From: Micromonospora sp. C28SCA-DRY-2
Lineage (GTDB): Bacteria > Actinomycetota > Actinomycetes > Mycobacteriales > Micromonosporaceae
DNA length: 64,000 nucleotides
Assembly: GCF_030519475.1 (NCBI RefSeq)
Contig: NZ_JAUMKD010000004.1
Location: 18,501 to 82,500, forward strand
Direction: 5' to 3'
A program made the translations under genes and the position numbers. Every line of letters starts with the position of its first letter. The first letter of the stretch is position 1. The notes beneath the pieces are model-generated. The model saw nothing but the letters and a program-made list of their open reading frames with translations. It was not told the DNA's origin and did not search any database. Below are positions 24,057-32,857 of the stretch, one piece after another.

Positions 24057-25485
24057 GCCGACCCTCGCGCTGCCGGTGGTCGGCCCGCCGCCGGCCCCGC
24101 CGCGCCGCCGGTTCGGCCGTACGCTGACCGCCCGCGCGGTGCTGGTCACCTGCGCGGTCGCCCTGGTCTCGGTGCTGGTCACCGCGATCGTCGCGGTACC
24201 GCTGGCGGTGCGGGGCGTGGAACGGCGGGACCAGGAGGCGCTGGCCGCCCAGGCCCGGCTGGCCGCCGAGGTGCTGCGTCCCCGGCTGGCCACCGGCCGC
24301 ACCGCCGACGAGGAGCGGCTGCTCCGCCAGCTGCGGGCGCAGGGCATCGACGCGTACCTGATCCGGCGGGGTGTGCCGGACCGGGCCGGGCTGCCGCCCC
24401 GGGTGGTGCAGCGGGTCGCCGAGGGGCGCAACGTCTCGACCCGCCGGCCGGTCGACGGGCGGCGCACCCTGGTCGAGGGGCGCGCGTTGCCGGGCGGCAA
24501 CGGGGTGGTGCTGACCCGCCGGGTCAACGCACCGTGGCGGCAGGTGCTGCCCGGCCTCTGGCTCCCGCTGCTCGCCGGGCTCGGCGCCGGGGTGGTCGCC
24601 GGGCTGCTGCTCGCCCGCCGGCTGGCCCGGCCCGTCCGGCGGGCCGCCGAGGCCGCCGCGCGGCTGCGCGCCGGGGACCGGACGGTACGGGTGCCGGTGG
24701 AACCGCCGGAGGAGACGGCCGACCTAGCGTACGCGCTGAACGGGCTGGCCGCCGCGCTGGCCACCAGCGAGGGCCGGCAGCGGGAGTTCCTGCTCTCCGT
24801 CTCGCACGAGCTGCGCACCCCGCTGACTGCGATCCGCGGGTACGCCGAGGCGCTGGCCGACGGCGTGATCCCGCCGGACGAGGCGGCCGGCACCGGGCGC
24901 ACCCTGCTCGCCGAGGCGGAACACCTGGACCGCCTGGTCAGCGACCTGCTGGCGTTGGCCCGGCTGGAGGCGGCCGACTTCCCGCTGGAACCGGCGCCGG
25001 TCGACCTGACCCGGCTGGCCGCCGACGCGGAGCGGACCTGGGCCGGGCGCTGCGCGGCGATCGGGGTGTCCTTCCGGGTCGAGGTGCCGGACCGGCCGGT
25101 GCCCGCGTACACCGACCCGGGCCGGATCCGGCAGGTGGTCGACGGGCTGCTGGAGAACGCGCTGCGGGTCGTACCGCCGGGGGCGCCGGTGGTGCTCGCG
25201 GTCCGGCTGGCGGGCGCGGACGCGGCCGCCGGCGGGGTGGTCGAGGTCCGCGACGGCGGGCCCGGCTTCACCGACGACGACCTGGCGGTGGCCTTCGAGC
25301 GCGGCGCGCTGCACCAGCGCTACCGCGGGGCGCGCAAGGTGGGCAGCGGGCTGGGGCTGGCGCTCGCCGCCGGCCTGGTCCGCCGGCTCGGCGGGGAGAT
25401 CGTGGCGGGGCACGCCCCGGAGGGCGGCGCCGCCTTCACGGTCCGGCTGCCGCCGGATCCTTACCCGGCTCGAACATCGGCCTGA
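24049..25485 (+). CDS. Membrane sensor histidine kinase (HAMP-HisKA-HATPase)
   Basis: A 478-residue kinase. Two membrane helices (residues about 27-52 and 163-187) flank an extracytoplasmic sensor with no obvious ligand motif. Then come HAMP (RRLARPVRRAAEAAARLRAG), HisKA with His253 in SVSHELRTPLTAIRGYAEAL, N-box LLENALRVV, G1 VRDGGPGF and G2 GSGLGLALAAG. It overlaps the response regulator by 8 bp. The sensor is short (about 110 residues) and highly charged. All catalytic motifs are present. Confidence 0.94.
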   Translation: MAEPTLALPVVGPPPAPPRRRFGRTLTARAVLVTCAVALVSVLVTAIVAVPLAVRGVERRDQEALAAQARLAAEVLRPRLATGRTADEERLLRQLRAQGIDAYLIRRGVPDRAGLPPRVVQRVAEGRNVSTRRPVDGRRTLVEGRALPGGNGVVLTRRVNAPWRQVLPGLWLPLLAGLGAGVVAGLLLARRLARPVRRAAEAAARLRAGDRTVRVPVEPPEETADLAYALNGLAAALATSEGRQREFLLSVSHELRTPLTAIRGYAEALADGVIPPDEAAGTGRTLLAEAEHLDRLVSDLLALARLEAADFPLEPAPVDLTRLAADAERTWAGRCAAIGVSFRVEVPDRPVPAYTDPGRIRQVVDGLLENALRVVPPGAPVVLAVRLAGADAAAGGVVEVRDGGPGFTDDDLAVAFERGALHQRYRGARKVGSGLGLALAAGLVRRLGGEIVAGHAPEGGAAFTVRLPPDPYPARTSA

Positions 25486-25541
25486 CGCTCCGCTCGCCGA
25501 CGCGGGGCAGGCTGGCAGCACCACGGACGAGAGGAAGACTC

Positions 25542-26132
25542 ATGGCACGTTGGGGAATCGCCACCACCACCCTGCTCGCGGCCGTCGCGCTGGGCGTCGG
25601 CGGGTGCGGCGCCGACCAGGTGGGCGGCCAGCCGGTCCGGGAGACCTCCGTCGAGGTGGCCGCGGCGATGGGCGCGGAGGGCCAGGCGCTCGCCGCGCTC
25701 GGCTTCGACGCGGGCGACCTGGACGTCGACGCCCTGGCCGCGCCCGCCTCGCCGGCGGCCTCGCCGTCCGCGACCGGGGCGAAGCCGCGGCGCGAGCGCG
25801 GCGAGGAGGGGCGCGAGCGCCGCAAGGCCCGGGTGCTGCTGCGCCGCAACATGCTGCACGGCGAGGCCGTGGTGCGGACCAAGGACGGTACGAAGACGGT
25901 CGCCGTGCAGCGCGGCGAGGTGACCGCCATCGACGCCGACTCGATGACCGTGAAGTCCACCGACGGCTTCACCATGACCTGGACCTTCGGCGACAAGCTG
26001 CGCGTCGTGGAGCGCCGCACCACTATCCAGTCGACCGACGTCACGGTCGGCACCACGGTCGGCGTGGCCGGCGCCAAGGAGGGCGACGGCGGCCTGGCCC
26101 GTCTGATCGTCGTGCCGGCCCGCCAGAAGTAG
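25542..26132 (+). CDS. Lipoprotein of unknown function
   Basis: ATG 25542 follows GAGAGGAAG. The signal peptide ends in the lipobox LGVGGC, with the Cys becoming the lipidated residue 22 or so. A low-complexity Ala/Pro/Arg region (residues about 65-95) leads to a beta-rich domain (RNMLHGEAVVRTKDGTKTVA, GEVTAIDADSMTVKSTDGFT, MTWTFGDKLRVVERR) that resembles a small OB- or DUF5666-like barrel. It lies 56 bp after the histidine kinase and is probably in the same transcript, so it may feed the sensor or be regulated by it. The 3' end has a strong hairpin. Confidence 0.75.
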   Translation: MARWGIATTTLLAAVALGVGGCGADQVGGQPVRETSVEVAAAMGAEGQALAALGFDAGDLDVDALAAPASPAASPSATGAKPRRERGEEGRERRKARVLLRRNMLHGEAVVRTKDGTKTVAVQRGEVTAIDADSMTVKSTDGFTMTWTFGDKLRVVERRTTIQSTDVTVGTTVGVAGAKEGDGGLARLIVVPARQK

Positions 26133-26167
26133 GCCCCCCGCAGCCCGGCCAGCGTCGGCGCACGTTC

Positions 26168-26211
26168 AGCGAAAGAGTGGCCATTCCGCGGGAAATGGCC
26201 ACTCTTTCGCT
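26168..26211. terminator. Long perfect hairpin between convergent genes
   Basis: Two perfect 18-bp arms (26168-26185 and 26194-26211; the arm begins AGCGAAAGAGTGGCC) enclose an 8-nt loop CCGCGGGA. The lower GC of the arms stands out from the surroundings. It separates the lipoprotein gene from the opposing SGNH hydrolase gene and would terminate both. Confidence 0.88.
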
Positions 26212-26229
26212 GTACGCGCGTGCGTGGGG

Positions 26230-27828
26230 TCAGTACACCCGGGAGCCGATGAAGTCGTCGTGCCCGTAGCCGACCGGGTTGGCGAAGGTGCGGGACTCGA
26301 ACGACCACTGCTGGCGGGTGCTCGACGAGCAGGTGGCCAGCCGCAGCCGTGGGCTGCCCAGCAAGGGGCTGTCGAACGCCAGGCAGAGGTTGGTGTTGCC
26401 GGCCGTCTTGATCTGGTTGCCGGCGAGCACGAACTTCTGGTTCGCGCCGCCGTGGCAGTCGTAGATGTTGACGGCCGTGCCGGCGCTCAGCGTGCCGCCG
26501 GCCACGTCCAGGCAGCGGTCGTGGGAGAGCTCGGAGTGCAGCGACTGCCGGGTCGGGTCGTACCAGAAGCCCTGGTTACGCCCGCCGTGGCAGCCGTACG
26601 ACTGCTGCGGGGTGCTGTTGCGCGAGTCGTACCCCTTGCCGTCCACGCAGGTGCCGGTGGCCACGTTGCGCAGCTGCTTGAACTCGAACAGCCCCGGGTA
26701 GAGCGCGCCGCTGCCGGTGCTGGCCGGGTCGACGCAGGTGGCCCGCTGTTGACCGGAGTTCCAGAACTGGGTGATGCACTGGGCGAACATGCCGTGCCCC
26801 CGGTAGTTCGGGTGGAACGACTGCCGCGCCGCGTTCTCGTCCCAGATGCCGACCTCGATGTAGAGGCCCCGGACCGCTGTGTTGTCGGTGCACACCTCGT
26901 GGCCGTGGAAGAGCCGGCTGGCGTCCAGGTAGCGGGTGCCGGTGTTGGTGGCCGCCGCCCGGATGGCCGCCTCGAACAGCGGCACCGCCTTGTTCCGGGC
27001 GAACGCCGCGTCGGCCAGGTAGAGCAGGCAGCCGCCGCCGTACCAGCCGGGGAAGTTCGGGTTGTCCTCCACGTCCGGGCTGCCCGGGCTCGGGTACGAC
27101 ATGAGCACCAGCTCGTAGTCCGAGCGCAGGTAACCGGCGTCGGTCATGGTCCGCCGGATGTCGGTGAGCGCGTCCTCCACCGCTCGCCGGCTGCCGTCGG
27201 TGCGGACCGTCCACTGGTCGGTGTAGGTGGGGTAGCACGGGCCCTGGAAGAAGACCCGGCGGATGGTGCAGTCGGTGGCGACCGGGCCGAACTGGATAGT
27301 GCCGTCGCCGTTCGCGCCGACCACCACCCAGATCAGCTTGAGGTGCGTGTTCCGCGCCTTGATCGCCAGGTGGTCGCCCTGGTTCAGCTCGTTGTGCTGG
27401 GTCGGCCCGCCCCGGATCAGGTTCCACGGGGTCGCCCCGGAGCAGGCGATGTTGTACTTCTCGTCGGCGGCGATGCCGGTGCGGAACACCGCCTGGTCGT
27501 ACGAGCGGTCGCACCAGTTGCCGGGTTCGTGGGTGCCGGGGACGTAGTTGCCCACCCCCTCACCCGAGATCTCGCTGTCGCCCATGGTGATCAGCGCGGT
27601 GCGGCGCTGTTCGATCGGGCGGATGGCGGGCGTGCCGTAGAGCGCGGTGGCCTCGGCGGCACGGATCGCCTCCAGGTTGGCGGGGAGCGGCTGGATGGCC
27701 GGGCGGTCCGCCGCGGAGGCGGGGGTGGCCGGACCGGCGAGCATCGGCAGGACGAGAGCGGCGGCGAAGACGGCGGTGAGGCTCCGTCGTCGGGTCGCAC
27801 GTTCGCGCCTGGCAGGGGAACCAAGCAT
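26230..27828 (-). CDS. Secreted SGNH/GDSL hydrolase with C-terminal ricin-type lectin
   Basis: ATG 27828 is chosen because AAGGAG lies eight bases before it and an export signal follows (RRRSLTAVFAAALVLPMLAG, then ATPASA). Residues about 65-370 form the SGNH esterase domain, with block I TMGDSEISGEG providing Ser and later a conserved HPN..GH motif (SFHPNYRGHGMFA) providing the catalytic His. Residues about 400-525 form a ricin-type beta-trefoil with repeats VATGTCVDGKG, DRCLDVAGG, YDCHGGANQKF and QQWSFE. It would remove acyl groups from a polysaccharide to which the lectin binds. Several Cys suggest disulfides. The gene is alone in its transcript. Confidence 0.9.
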   Translation of the reverse strand: MLGSPARRERATRRRSLTAVFAAALVLPMLAGPATPASAADRPAIQPLPANLEAIRAAEATALYGTPAIRPIEQRRTALITMGDSEISGEGVGNYVPGTHEPGNWCDRSYDQAVFRTGIAADEKYNIACSGATPWNLIRGGPTQHNELNQGDHLAIKARNTHLKLIWVVVGANGDGTIQFGPVATDCTIRRVFFQGPCYPTYTDQWTVRTDGSRRAVEDALTDIRRTMTDAGYLRSDYELVLMSYPSPGSPDVEDNPNFPGWYGGGCLLYLADAAFARNKAVPLFEAAIRAAATNTGTRYLDASRLFHGHEVCTDNTAVRGLYIEVGIWDENAARQSFHPNYRGHGMFAQCITQFWNSGQQRATCVDPASTGSGALYPGLFEFKQLRNVATGTCVDGKGYDSRNSTPQQSYGCHGGRNQGFWYDPTRQSLHSELSHDRCLDVAGGTLSAGTAVNIYDCHGGANQKFVLAGNQIKTAGNTNLCLAFDSPLLGSPRLRLATCSSSTRQQWSFESRTFANPVGYGHDDFIGSRVY

Positions 27829-28005
27829 CGACGCACTCCTTTCGCCTCGATCGTTGGGTGTCGATCGAGTTACCGGAAGGTAACGCGCGTGACGCAGGTA
27901 TGTGAATACGGTTCGGAATCCTTGCGCGCGGTCTGCCGAACCGGGCGATCCCGGCAATCCGCCCCGCCGACGGCCCGGCTGGGACCATCTCGCCCGGCAG
28001 GCGGG

Positions 28006-28092
28006 CCGTCCCGCTCGGCCGGCGGCGGTGGGCGCCGTCCCGTTCGGCCGGCGAGCGGCAGTGGGGCTTCGTGCTCAGCCGGCGGGCGGCAG
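28006..28092. repeat. Three imperfect ~26-bp repeats over the 3' end of the membrane glycosyltransferase gene
   Basis: Copies at about 28006-28029, 28035-28060 and 28067-28092 share a CGT...GCTCGGCCGGCG core. The last contains the stop codon of the minus-strand gene (TCA on the plus strand); in the other two the same position reads TCG, so the stop is lost. Confidence 0.6.
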
Positions 28093-30270
28093 CGCGTAAC
28101 CGACGTAGCCGCGGAACTCCAGCCGCCAGCCGGGCGGCACCAGCCGGGTGCAGGTCGGCCGGCTGCCGGTGCAGACGATCGCGTCCACCGAGGCCGGGTC
28201 GGCCGGCGGGCGCTCGGGCAGCACCGACTGGAGCGCGACCAGTTCCGGCGGCCGGCCGTCCGGTTCGCGCAGCAGCAGCCACCAGGGGTACTCCCAGTTG
28301 TCGTTCTGCTGCACCAGGCCGATCCGGCGGGCGTCGGCCGCCCGGACCGCCTCCGCCGCCCAGCGGAACTCCGCCGTCCACTGCGGACGCCGCAGGAACC
28401 GGGTCTCCCAGTCGCCGGTGGTGAAGACCGAGCCGGTGCCGACCAGCCGACGCGGGAAGCCGTACGACACCGCGAGCACCCCGGCCAGCGCGCTGGTCGC
28501 CAGCACGGTGACCGCGAGCCCCACCGCCATCGAGCGCCGCCCACCCGGGCCGGTGGCGGCGGCGGTGGTGGCGGTGGCGGCGGACCGGCGGTGGATCAGG
28601 GCGTCCAGCCAGACCCCGGCCAGCGGCACGGCCAGCACCAGCGCGTAGAGCAGCAGCCGGTTGCCCCACGGCTGCCACTTGATCATGGCGGTGTGCAGCA
28701 GCACCGCGCCCACCACCACCACCGCGTACGCGCGCAGCGTCCCCGCCCGCTCCGGGCTGAGCCGGCCGGGCCGGGCCAGCGCGAACCCCGCCCCGAGCAG
28801 GGCCAGCGCGCCGGCCAGCGGGAAGGCCACCCGGTCCTCGTCCGGATACCAGGACGGCACCGGGAAGGTCTCCCGCCCGAAGGTGGTGGCCCGGTCCTGC
28901 GGGTCCACCCCGATCAGCCCGGCCACGCCGACGATCGCCTCCGCGCCGGCCCGGCGCAGCGGCGCCAGCGGGGTGTCGAACGCGGTGTGCCCGATGCGCA
29001 GCGCGTTGACCACGATGGACCCCGGATCGTGCCGCTCCATCGGGATGGACTCGCGCAGTCGGGGCGGGCCGAGCGGGTGGCCGAACTCGACGGTCACCCG
29101 GGCCAGGAACGGCCCGACCACCGCCGCGGCGACGGTCAGGATGAGTAGCGACCCGGCGACCGTACGGGCCGTGCCACCCATCCGGGCCGCGCCCCGGTCG
29201 CGGTACGCCAGCCGCAGCTGGGCGAGCCCCCAGAGCACCAGCAGCGGACCGACAGCGATCAGCCCGCTGGTCTTGGTCACCGCGGTCAGCCCGGTGGCCG
29301 CGCCCAGCCCGAGCAGGGTGCCCGGCCCGGTGCGCCGGTGCAGCCCGTCCAGCGCGAGGGTGGCCGCGCAGGCCACCCACGCCGCGCAGACCAGGTCGGT
29401 CTGGGTGCTGGTCGCCTGGAGCGCCACCATCGGCGTGGTGGCCAGCACGAAAGCGGTGAGCAGCTGGGCCCGCCGGCCGCCGCCGAGCTGGGCGGTGATC
29501 CGGGCGCCGACCAGCAGGCAGCCCACCATGGCGGCCCACTGCACCAGGTTGTGCAGCGCGTCCCCGCCGGTGAACAGGCGCAGGTGCAGCAGCAGGTACT
29601 CGGCACCCGGCGGGATGGTCACCTGCCGGTGGATGGCGGTGGGCCAGAAGTCCAGGTCGCCCTGCGCCACCCAGTGCTCCACCTTGGGCAGGTGGTAGGT
29701 CTGCGAGTCGAAGTTGTTCGGCTCGGCCAGCAGCGCGACCAGCAGCTCGACCAGGACCAGCCCGCCCACGGTGCCGGCGAGCAGCCGCTCGCCGCGGCCC
29801 GCCGTACGCCACCACTCGGCCAGCCGGGTCGACCAGCGGGCGCGGTCCGTGCCGTCGGGGCCGGGCTCGGCGGGTGGGTGGGCGGCGGATCCGGGCCCGG
29901 CGGTGGCCGGCAGGCCGGCGCCGCTCGCGCGGGCCGGCTCGGCGACCGCCCCGACCAGCGCGTCGGATCGGGCGGCGACGACCGGCCCGGCCGGTCGCGC
30001 CGCGTCCCGGCGGCGGCGCCAGCCGGCGGCCGCGCCGGCGGCGGCCAGGAAGAGCAGCCAGGCGACCGCGAACGCGGGCCGGGTGAGCAGCCGCAGCGCG
30101 CCGAGCAGTTCCACGGCGAGCACCGCGAACGCACCGGTGACCAGCGCGGCCCGGACCACGGCCAGGCGCAGCGGCGCCACGGCGCCCGGCGCGGCCGGTC
30201 GCAGCGCGACGGTCAGCAGGAGAAGCGCGGCGACGGGCGCCAGGGCGAGCGGGTAGCCGGCTGCCGACAT
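28075..30270 (-). CDS. Polytopic membrane glycosyltransferase-like protein (GT-C/ArnT type)
   Basis: A 731-residue protein with about twelve membrane helices. An early extracytoplasmic loop has PNNFDSQTYHLPKVEHWV, where the acidic residue after NF matches the catalytic loop of GT-C/PMT-type enzymes that use polyprenyl-phosphate sugars. A charged insert (residues about 80-150) is cytoplasmic-like. ATG 30270 is preferred over the upstream start at 30306. The next gene across the divergent promoter is a dolichyl-phosphate-mannose-synthase-like GT2, which could make its lipid-linked donor; that pairing is an inference. Confidence 0.8.
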   Translation of the reverse strand: MSAAGYPLALAPVAALLLLTVALRPAAPGAVAPLRLAVVRAALVTGAFAVLAVELLGALRLLTRPAFAVAWLLFLAAAGAAAGWRRRRDAARPAGPVVAARSDALVGAVAEPARASGAGLPATAGPGSAAHPPAEPGPDGTDRARWSTRLAEWWRTAGRGERLLAGTVGGLVLVELLVALLAEPNNFDSQTYHLPKVEHWVAQGDLDFWPTAIHRQVTIPPGAEYLLLHLRLFTGGDALHNLVQWAAMVGCLLVGARITAQLGGGRRAQLLTAFVLATTPMVALQATSTQTDLVCAAWVACAATLALDGLHRRTGPGTLLGLGAATGLTAVTKTSGLIAVGPLLVLWGLAQLRLAYRDRGAARMGGTARTVAGSLLILTVAAAVVGPFLARVTVEFGHPLGPPRLRESIPMERHDPGSIVVNALRIGHTAFDTPLAPLRRAGAEAIVGVAGLIGVDPQDRATTFGRETFPVPSWYPDEDRVAFPLAGALALLGAGFALARPGRLSPERAGTLRAYAVVVVGAVLLHTAMIKWQPWGNRLLLYALVLAVPLAGVWLDALIHRRSAATATTAAATGPGGRRSMAVGLAVTVLATSALAGVLAVSYGFPRRLVGTGSVFTTGDWETRFLRRPQWTAEFRWAAEAVRAADARRIGLVQQNDNWEYPWWLLLREPDGRPPELVALQSVLPERPPADPASVDAIVCTGSRPTCTRLVPPGWRLEFRGYVGYALPPAG

Positions 30271-30393
30271 GGCCGGAAGTAAACACCATCCGCGGCCGGC
30301 TGCCACGGCCGACGCCCGCGGTGGCGGCCACCGCGCCGCTGACCTGCCAGGCTACGCTAGGCCCGACGTATTGTCGCCACCGTGGAGATTCCC

Positions 30394-31101
30394 GTGAAGC
30401 TCTCGATCCTCATGCCGGTCTACAACGAGGAAGAACGCATCGCGGATGCCCTGAAGCAGGCATTGGCGGTCGATTACCCGTGCGAGATCGAGCTGGTCGT
30501 GGTCGACGACGGCAGCCGGGACGGCACGGGGGAGATCCTCGGCCGCGCCGACGACGCGCGGCTGCGGGTGGTCACCCACCCGCGCAACGCGGGCAAGGGC
30601 GCGGCCATCAAGACCGCCGTCGACAACGCCGAGGGCGACTACATGGTCATCCTCGACGCCGACCTGGAGTACGACCCGCAGGACATCCCCAAGCTGCTCG
30701 ACCCGGTGCTGGACGGCCGGGCCACGGTGGTCTACGGCAATCGCACCTTCGGCAGTCACAGCGCGTACAGCTTCTGGTACGTGATGGGCAACAAGGGCGT
30801 CACGATGGCGGCGAACGTGCTGTTCAACTCCTACATCGGTGACCTGGAGACCTGCTTCAAGCTGATGCCGGTGGCCCTCTACCGCTCGCTCGACATCCGC
30901 TCCCGCGGCTTCGGCATGGAGGCCGAGGTGACCGGCAAGCTGCTGCGCCGCCGGATCCGGCCGTACGAGGTGCCGATCAGCTACCGCGCCCGCGGTCGCG
31001 AGGAGGGCAAGAAGATCACCTGGAAGGACGGGGTCGAGGCGCTCTGGATCCTCGGCCGCGAACGCACCCGCCGCCGCCCCGCCGGCACCCCGGCCCGCTG
31101 A
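30394..31101 (+). CDS. Family 2 glycosyltransferase (polyprenyl-phosphate sugar synthase-like)
   Basis: GTG 30394 follows GGAG at seven bases and yields VKLSILMPVYNEEERIADAL. The 235-residue GT-A domain has VVVDDGSRDGTGE, HPRNAGKGAAIKTAV, the metal site MVILDADLEYDP and the acceptor-side DLETCFKLMP. No membrane helix is present, so it resembles soluble dolichyl-phosphate mannose synthases. It probably charges polyprenyl phosphate with a sugar for the divergent GT-C protein. Its 3' end lies in a 29-bp direct repeat that includes the stop codon. Confidence 0.92.
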   Translation: MKLSILMPVYNEEERIADALKQALAVDYPCEIELVVVDDGSRDGTGEILGRADDARLRVVTHPRNAGKGAAIKTAVDNAEGDYMVILDADLEYDPQDIPKLLDPVLDGRATVVYGNRTFGSHSAYSFWYVMGNKGVTMAANVLFNSYIGDLETCFKLMPVALYRSLDIRSRGFGMEAEVTGKLLRRRIRPYEVPISYRARGREEGKKITWKDGVEALWILGRERTRRRPAGTPAR

Positions 31102-31139
31102 CCCTCGGCCCGCCCCGCCGGCACCCCGGCCCGCTGACC
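31075..31139. repeat. 29-bp perfect direct repeat carrying the GT2 stop codon
   Basis: 31075-31103 and 31111-31139 are identical (they begin CGCCCCGCCGGCACCCC). The first copy encodes the last residues and TGA of the GT2 gene; the second reproduces them downstream, so the gene end has been duplicated with a 36-bp period. Confidence 0.9.
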
Positions 31140-31176
31140 AGTAGCCGCCCCTCGACGGCCCGCTCCGCGTGGCCGC

Positions 31177-32085
31177 TCAGCGGCCGGCCGGCGTCAGCGC
31201 CGGTGCCAGGAATCCGCTCACCGAGCGGCGCAGCCCGGCCGCGTCCAGCCCGTGCCAGCGGGTGTGGTCGTCCGGCGAGCCGTAGCGGCGCAGCTCCTGC
31301 CGACCCACGCCGAGCGCCAGCAGCCGGTGCGGCCGGTCGGCCAACGCCGCCGACACCACCCGCGCGGACGTACCGGCCAGGTAGGGCTCGACCAGGATCA
31401 CCTCGGTGCCGGCCAGCGCCCGCAGGCCCGCGACGTCGAACGGCCGGGGCCGGTGGGTGTACGCCACCGAGACCCCCAGATCCGCCACCGCGGCGACCGC
31501 GGCGTCCAGCACCGGCCCGACCGCGACCAGCAGCGGCGCGCCCGGCCCGGCGTCCCGGACCAGGTCCAGCGAACCGTCGCCGGCGCGCGGCCGGTCGTTG
31601 TGCAGCGTGGACAGGCGCAGGTACGCCGAGCCCTCGGCGGCCACCGCGCCCCGCAGCAGCGCCGGCACCTCGCCCGGGTGCCCGGGAACGTGCACTGTCC
31701 AGTCGTGCAGCGTGTCGATCAGCGACACGTCGGCCGGGGCGAGGTGGGTGCGCCCGGCGGCCGCCCGGTCGTACGACGCGCCGACGCTGACCAGCACCGC
31801 GCTCGCCCCCTGGTGGTCCAGGTCCAGCTTGAGCTGCTCGTACGCCCGCTCGACCAGGAACGGGGCGTAGCTGTGCACGATCGGCCGCAGCCCGGTCAGC
31901 GCGAGCCCGCCCGCCACGCCGACCATCAGTTGTTCCCGGATCCCGACGTTGAGCACCCGGTCCGGGTGCCGACGGGCGGCCGCGGCGAACGCGGCGGCGG
32001 AGATGTCGGCGAGCACCAGCGCGGTACGCGGATCCTCGGCCAGCAACGCGGTGGTGGTGTCGACGAAGGTCTCCCGCATGGTCAC
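31177..32085 (-). CDS. Transketolase, C-terminal subunit
   Basis: A 302-residue protein with the pyrimidine-binding half of transketolase (LADISAAAFAAAARRHPDRV, NVGIREQLMVGVAGGLALTG, IVHSYAPFLVERAYEQLKLD) and the C-terminal transketolase domain. The Glu that activates thiamine diphosphate is in GIREQL. It pairs with the separately encoded N-terminal subunit (overlap of four bases). Split transketolases occur in archaea and in actinomycete secondary pathways. With its partner it would move a two-carbon ketol unit between sugars. Confidence 0.93.
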   Translation of the reverse strand: MTMRETFVDTTTALLAEDPRTALVLADISAAAFAAAARRHPDRVLNVGIREQLMVGVAGGLALTGLRPIVHSYAPFLVERAYEQLKLDLDHQGASAVLVSVGASYDRAAAGRTHLAPADVSLIDTLHDWTVHVPGHPGEVPALLRGAVAAEGSAYLRLSTLHNDRPRAGDGSLDLVRDAGPGAPLLVAVGPVLDAAVAAVADLGVSVAYTHRPRPFDVAGLRALAGTEVILVEPYLAGTSARVVSAALADRPHRLLALGVGRQELRRYGSPDDHTRWHGLDAAGLRRSVSGFLAPALTPAGR

Positions 32086-32810
32086 TCCCCGGAGTCGACG
32101 ACCGCGACGACGACGTGCGGCCGGTGGTTGTCCTGCCCGGTCAGGGCGGTGTGCAGGGCGTCGTGGTCGCGCCCGTCGACGGTGGCGGCGGTCCAGCCGT
32201 TCACGGTGAACCGGGCCGCCGCGCCACCCGGCCAGCCGTGCGTGGCCGAGGAGTTGTCCACCACCACGGCGGTCAGGTTGGCCAGCCCGGTCGCCCCGGC
32301 GTACGCGATCGCCTCGTGGTTGGAGCCCTCGTCCAGTTCGGCGTCGCCGAGCAGCACGTACACCCGGGGGGTGAGCAGGCCCTGGGCGCGCAGCCCGAGC
32401 GCGGTGCCCACGCCGAGCCCCAGGCCGTGGCCGAGCGAACCGGAGCCGATCTCGACGCCGGGCACCAGCAGCCGGTCCGGGTGGTCGCCGAGCCGGCTCG
32501 TCGGGCCGCCCTGGTCGTCGAGCCAGTCGAGCGGGACGAAGCCCTTCGCGGCGAGCACCGCGTAGTAGCCGGCCACGGCGTGGCCCTTGGAGAGCAGGAA
32601 GCGGTCCCGTTCCGGGGCCTCGACGGTCTCCGGGGTGATCCGGAGGATCCGGTCGTAGAGCACCCAGAGCACGTCGACGGTGGAGTAGACGTTGGCGCCG
32701 AACTCCCGGCCGGCCCGGATCCGGTCGAGCAGCGGCGCCACGGGCGCGGGGAGCCGTGGCCCGGGCGGGGCGGCGCCGGCCCGGCCCGTACTGGCGGTCA
32801 TCGTGGTCAT
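32082..32810 (-). CDS. Transketolase, N-terminal (thiamine diphosphate) subunit
   Basis: ATG 32810 gives 242 residues. The diphosphate-binding region is clear: FLLSKGHAVAGYYAVLAAKG, IGSGSLGHGLGLGVGTALG, LLGDAELDEGSNHEA and NLTAVVVDNSS with the metal Asp/Asn. The palindrome before soxR lies 14 bp upstream of this start, so this operon is a likely SoxR target. A longer start at 32837 would fall inside the palindrome and is unlikely. Both transketolase halves together reach about 545 residues, shorter than a full enzyme (about 660), as is usual for split versions. Confidence 0.92.
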   Translation of the reverse strand: MTTMTASTGRAGAAPPGPRLPAPVAPLLDRIRAGREFGANVYSTVDVLWVLYDRILRITPETVEAPERDRFLLSKGHAVAGYYAVLAAKGFVPLDWLDDQGGPTSRLGDHPDRLLVPGVEIGSGSLGHGLGLGVGTALGLRAQGLLTPRVYVLLGDAELDEGSNHEAIAYAGATGLANLTAVVVDNSSATHGWPGGAAARFTVNGWTAATVDGRDHDALHTALTGQDNHRPHVVVAVVDSGE

Positions 32811-32824
32811 GCGGATAGCCTGCA

Positions 32825-32844
32825 AGTTGAAGCGCACTTCAACT
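32825..32844. promoter_or_regulatory. Palindromic operator between soxR and the transketolase operon
   Basis: AGTTGAAG-CGCA-CTTCAACT is a perfect 8-bp inverted repeat with a 4-nt spacer. It is placed almost symmetrically: 13 bp before the soxR ATG and 14 bp before the transketolase ATG. MerR-family regulators bind such dyads between the -35 and -10 elements. It does not exactly match the enterobacterial SoxR box, though AAGTT half-sites are shared. Confidence 0.75.
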
Positions 32845-32857
32845 CAAGGCGAACGTG

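Noticed and set aside
24534..26132. A 532-codon frame running from the histidine kinase into the lipoprotein gene
   Set aside because: The first half is an out-of-frame shadow of the kinase; the lipoprotein starts at ATG 25542 with its own signal peptide and ribosome-binding site.
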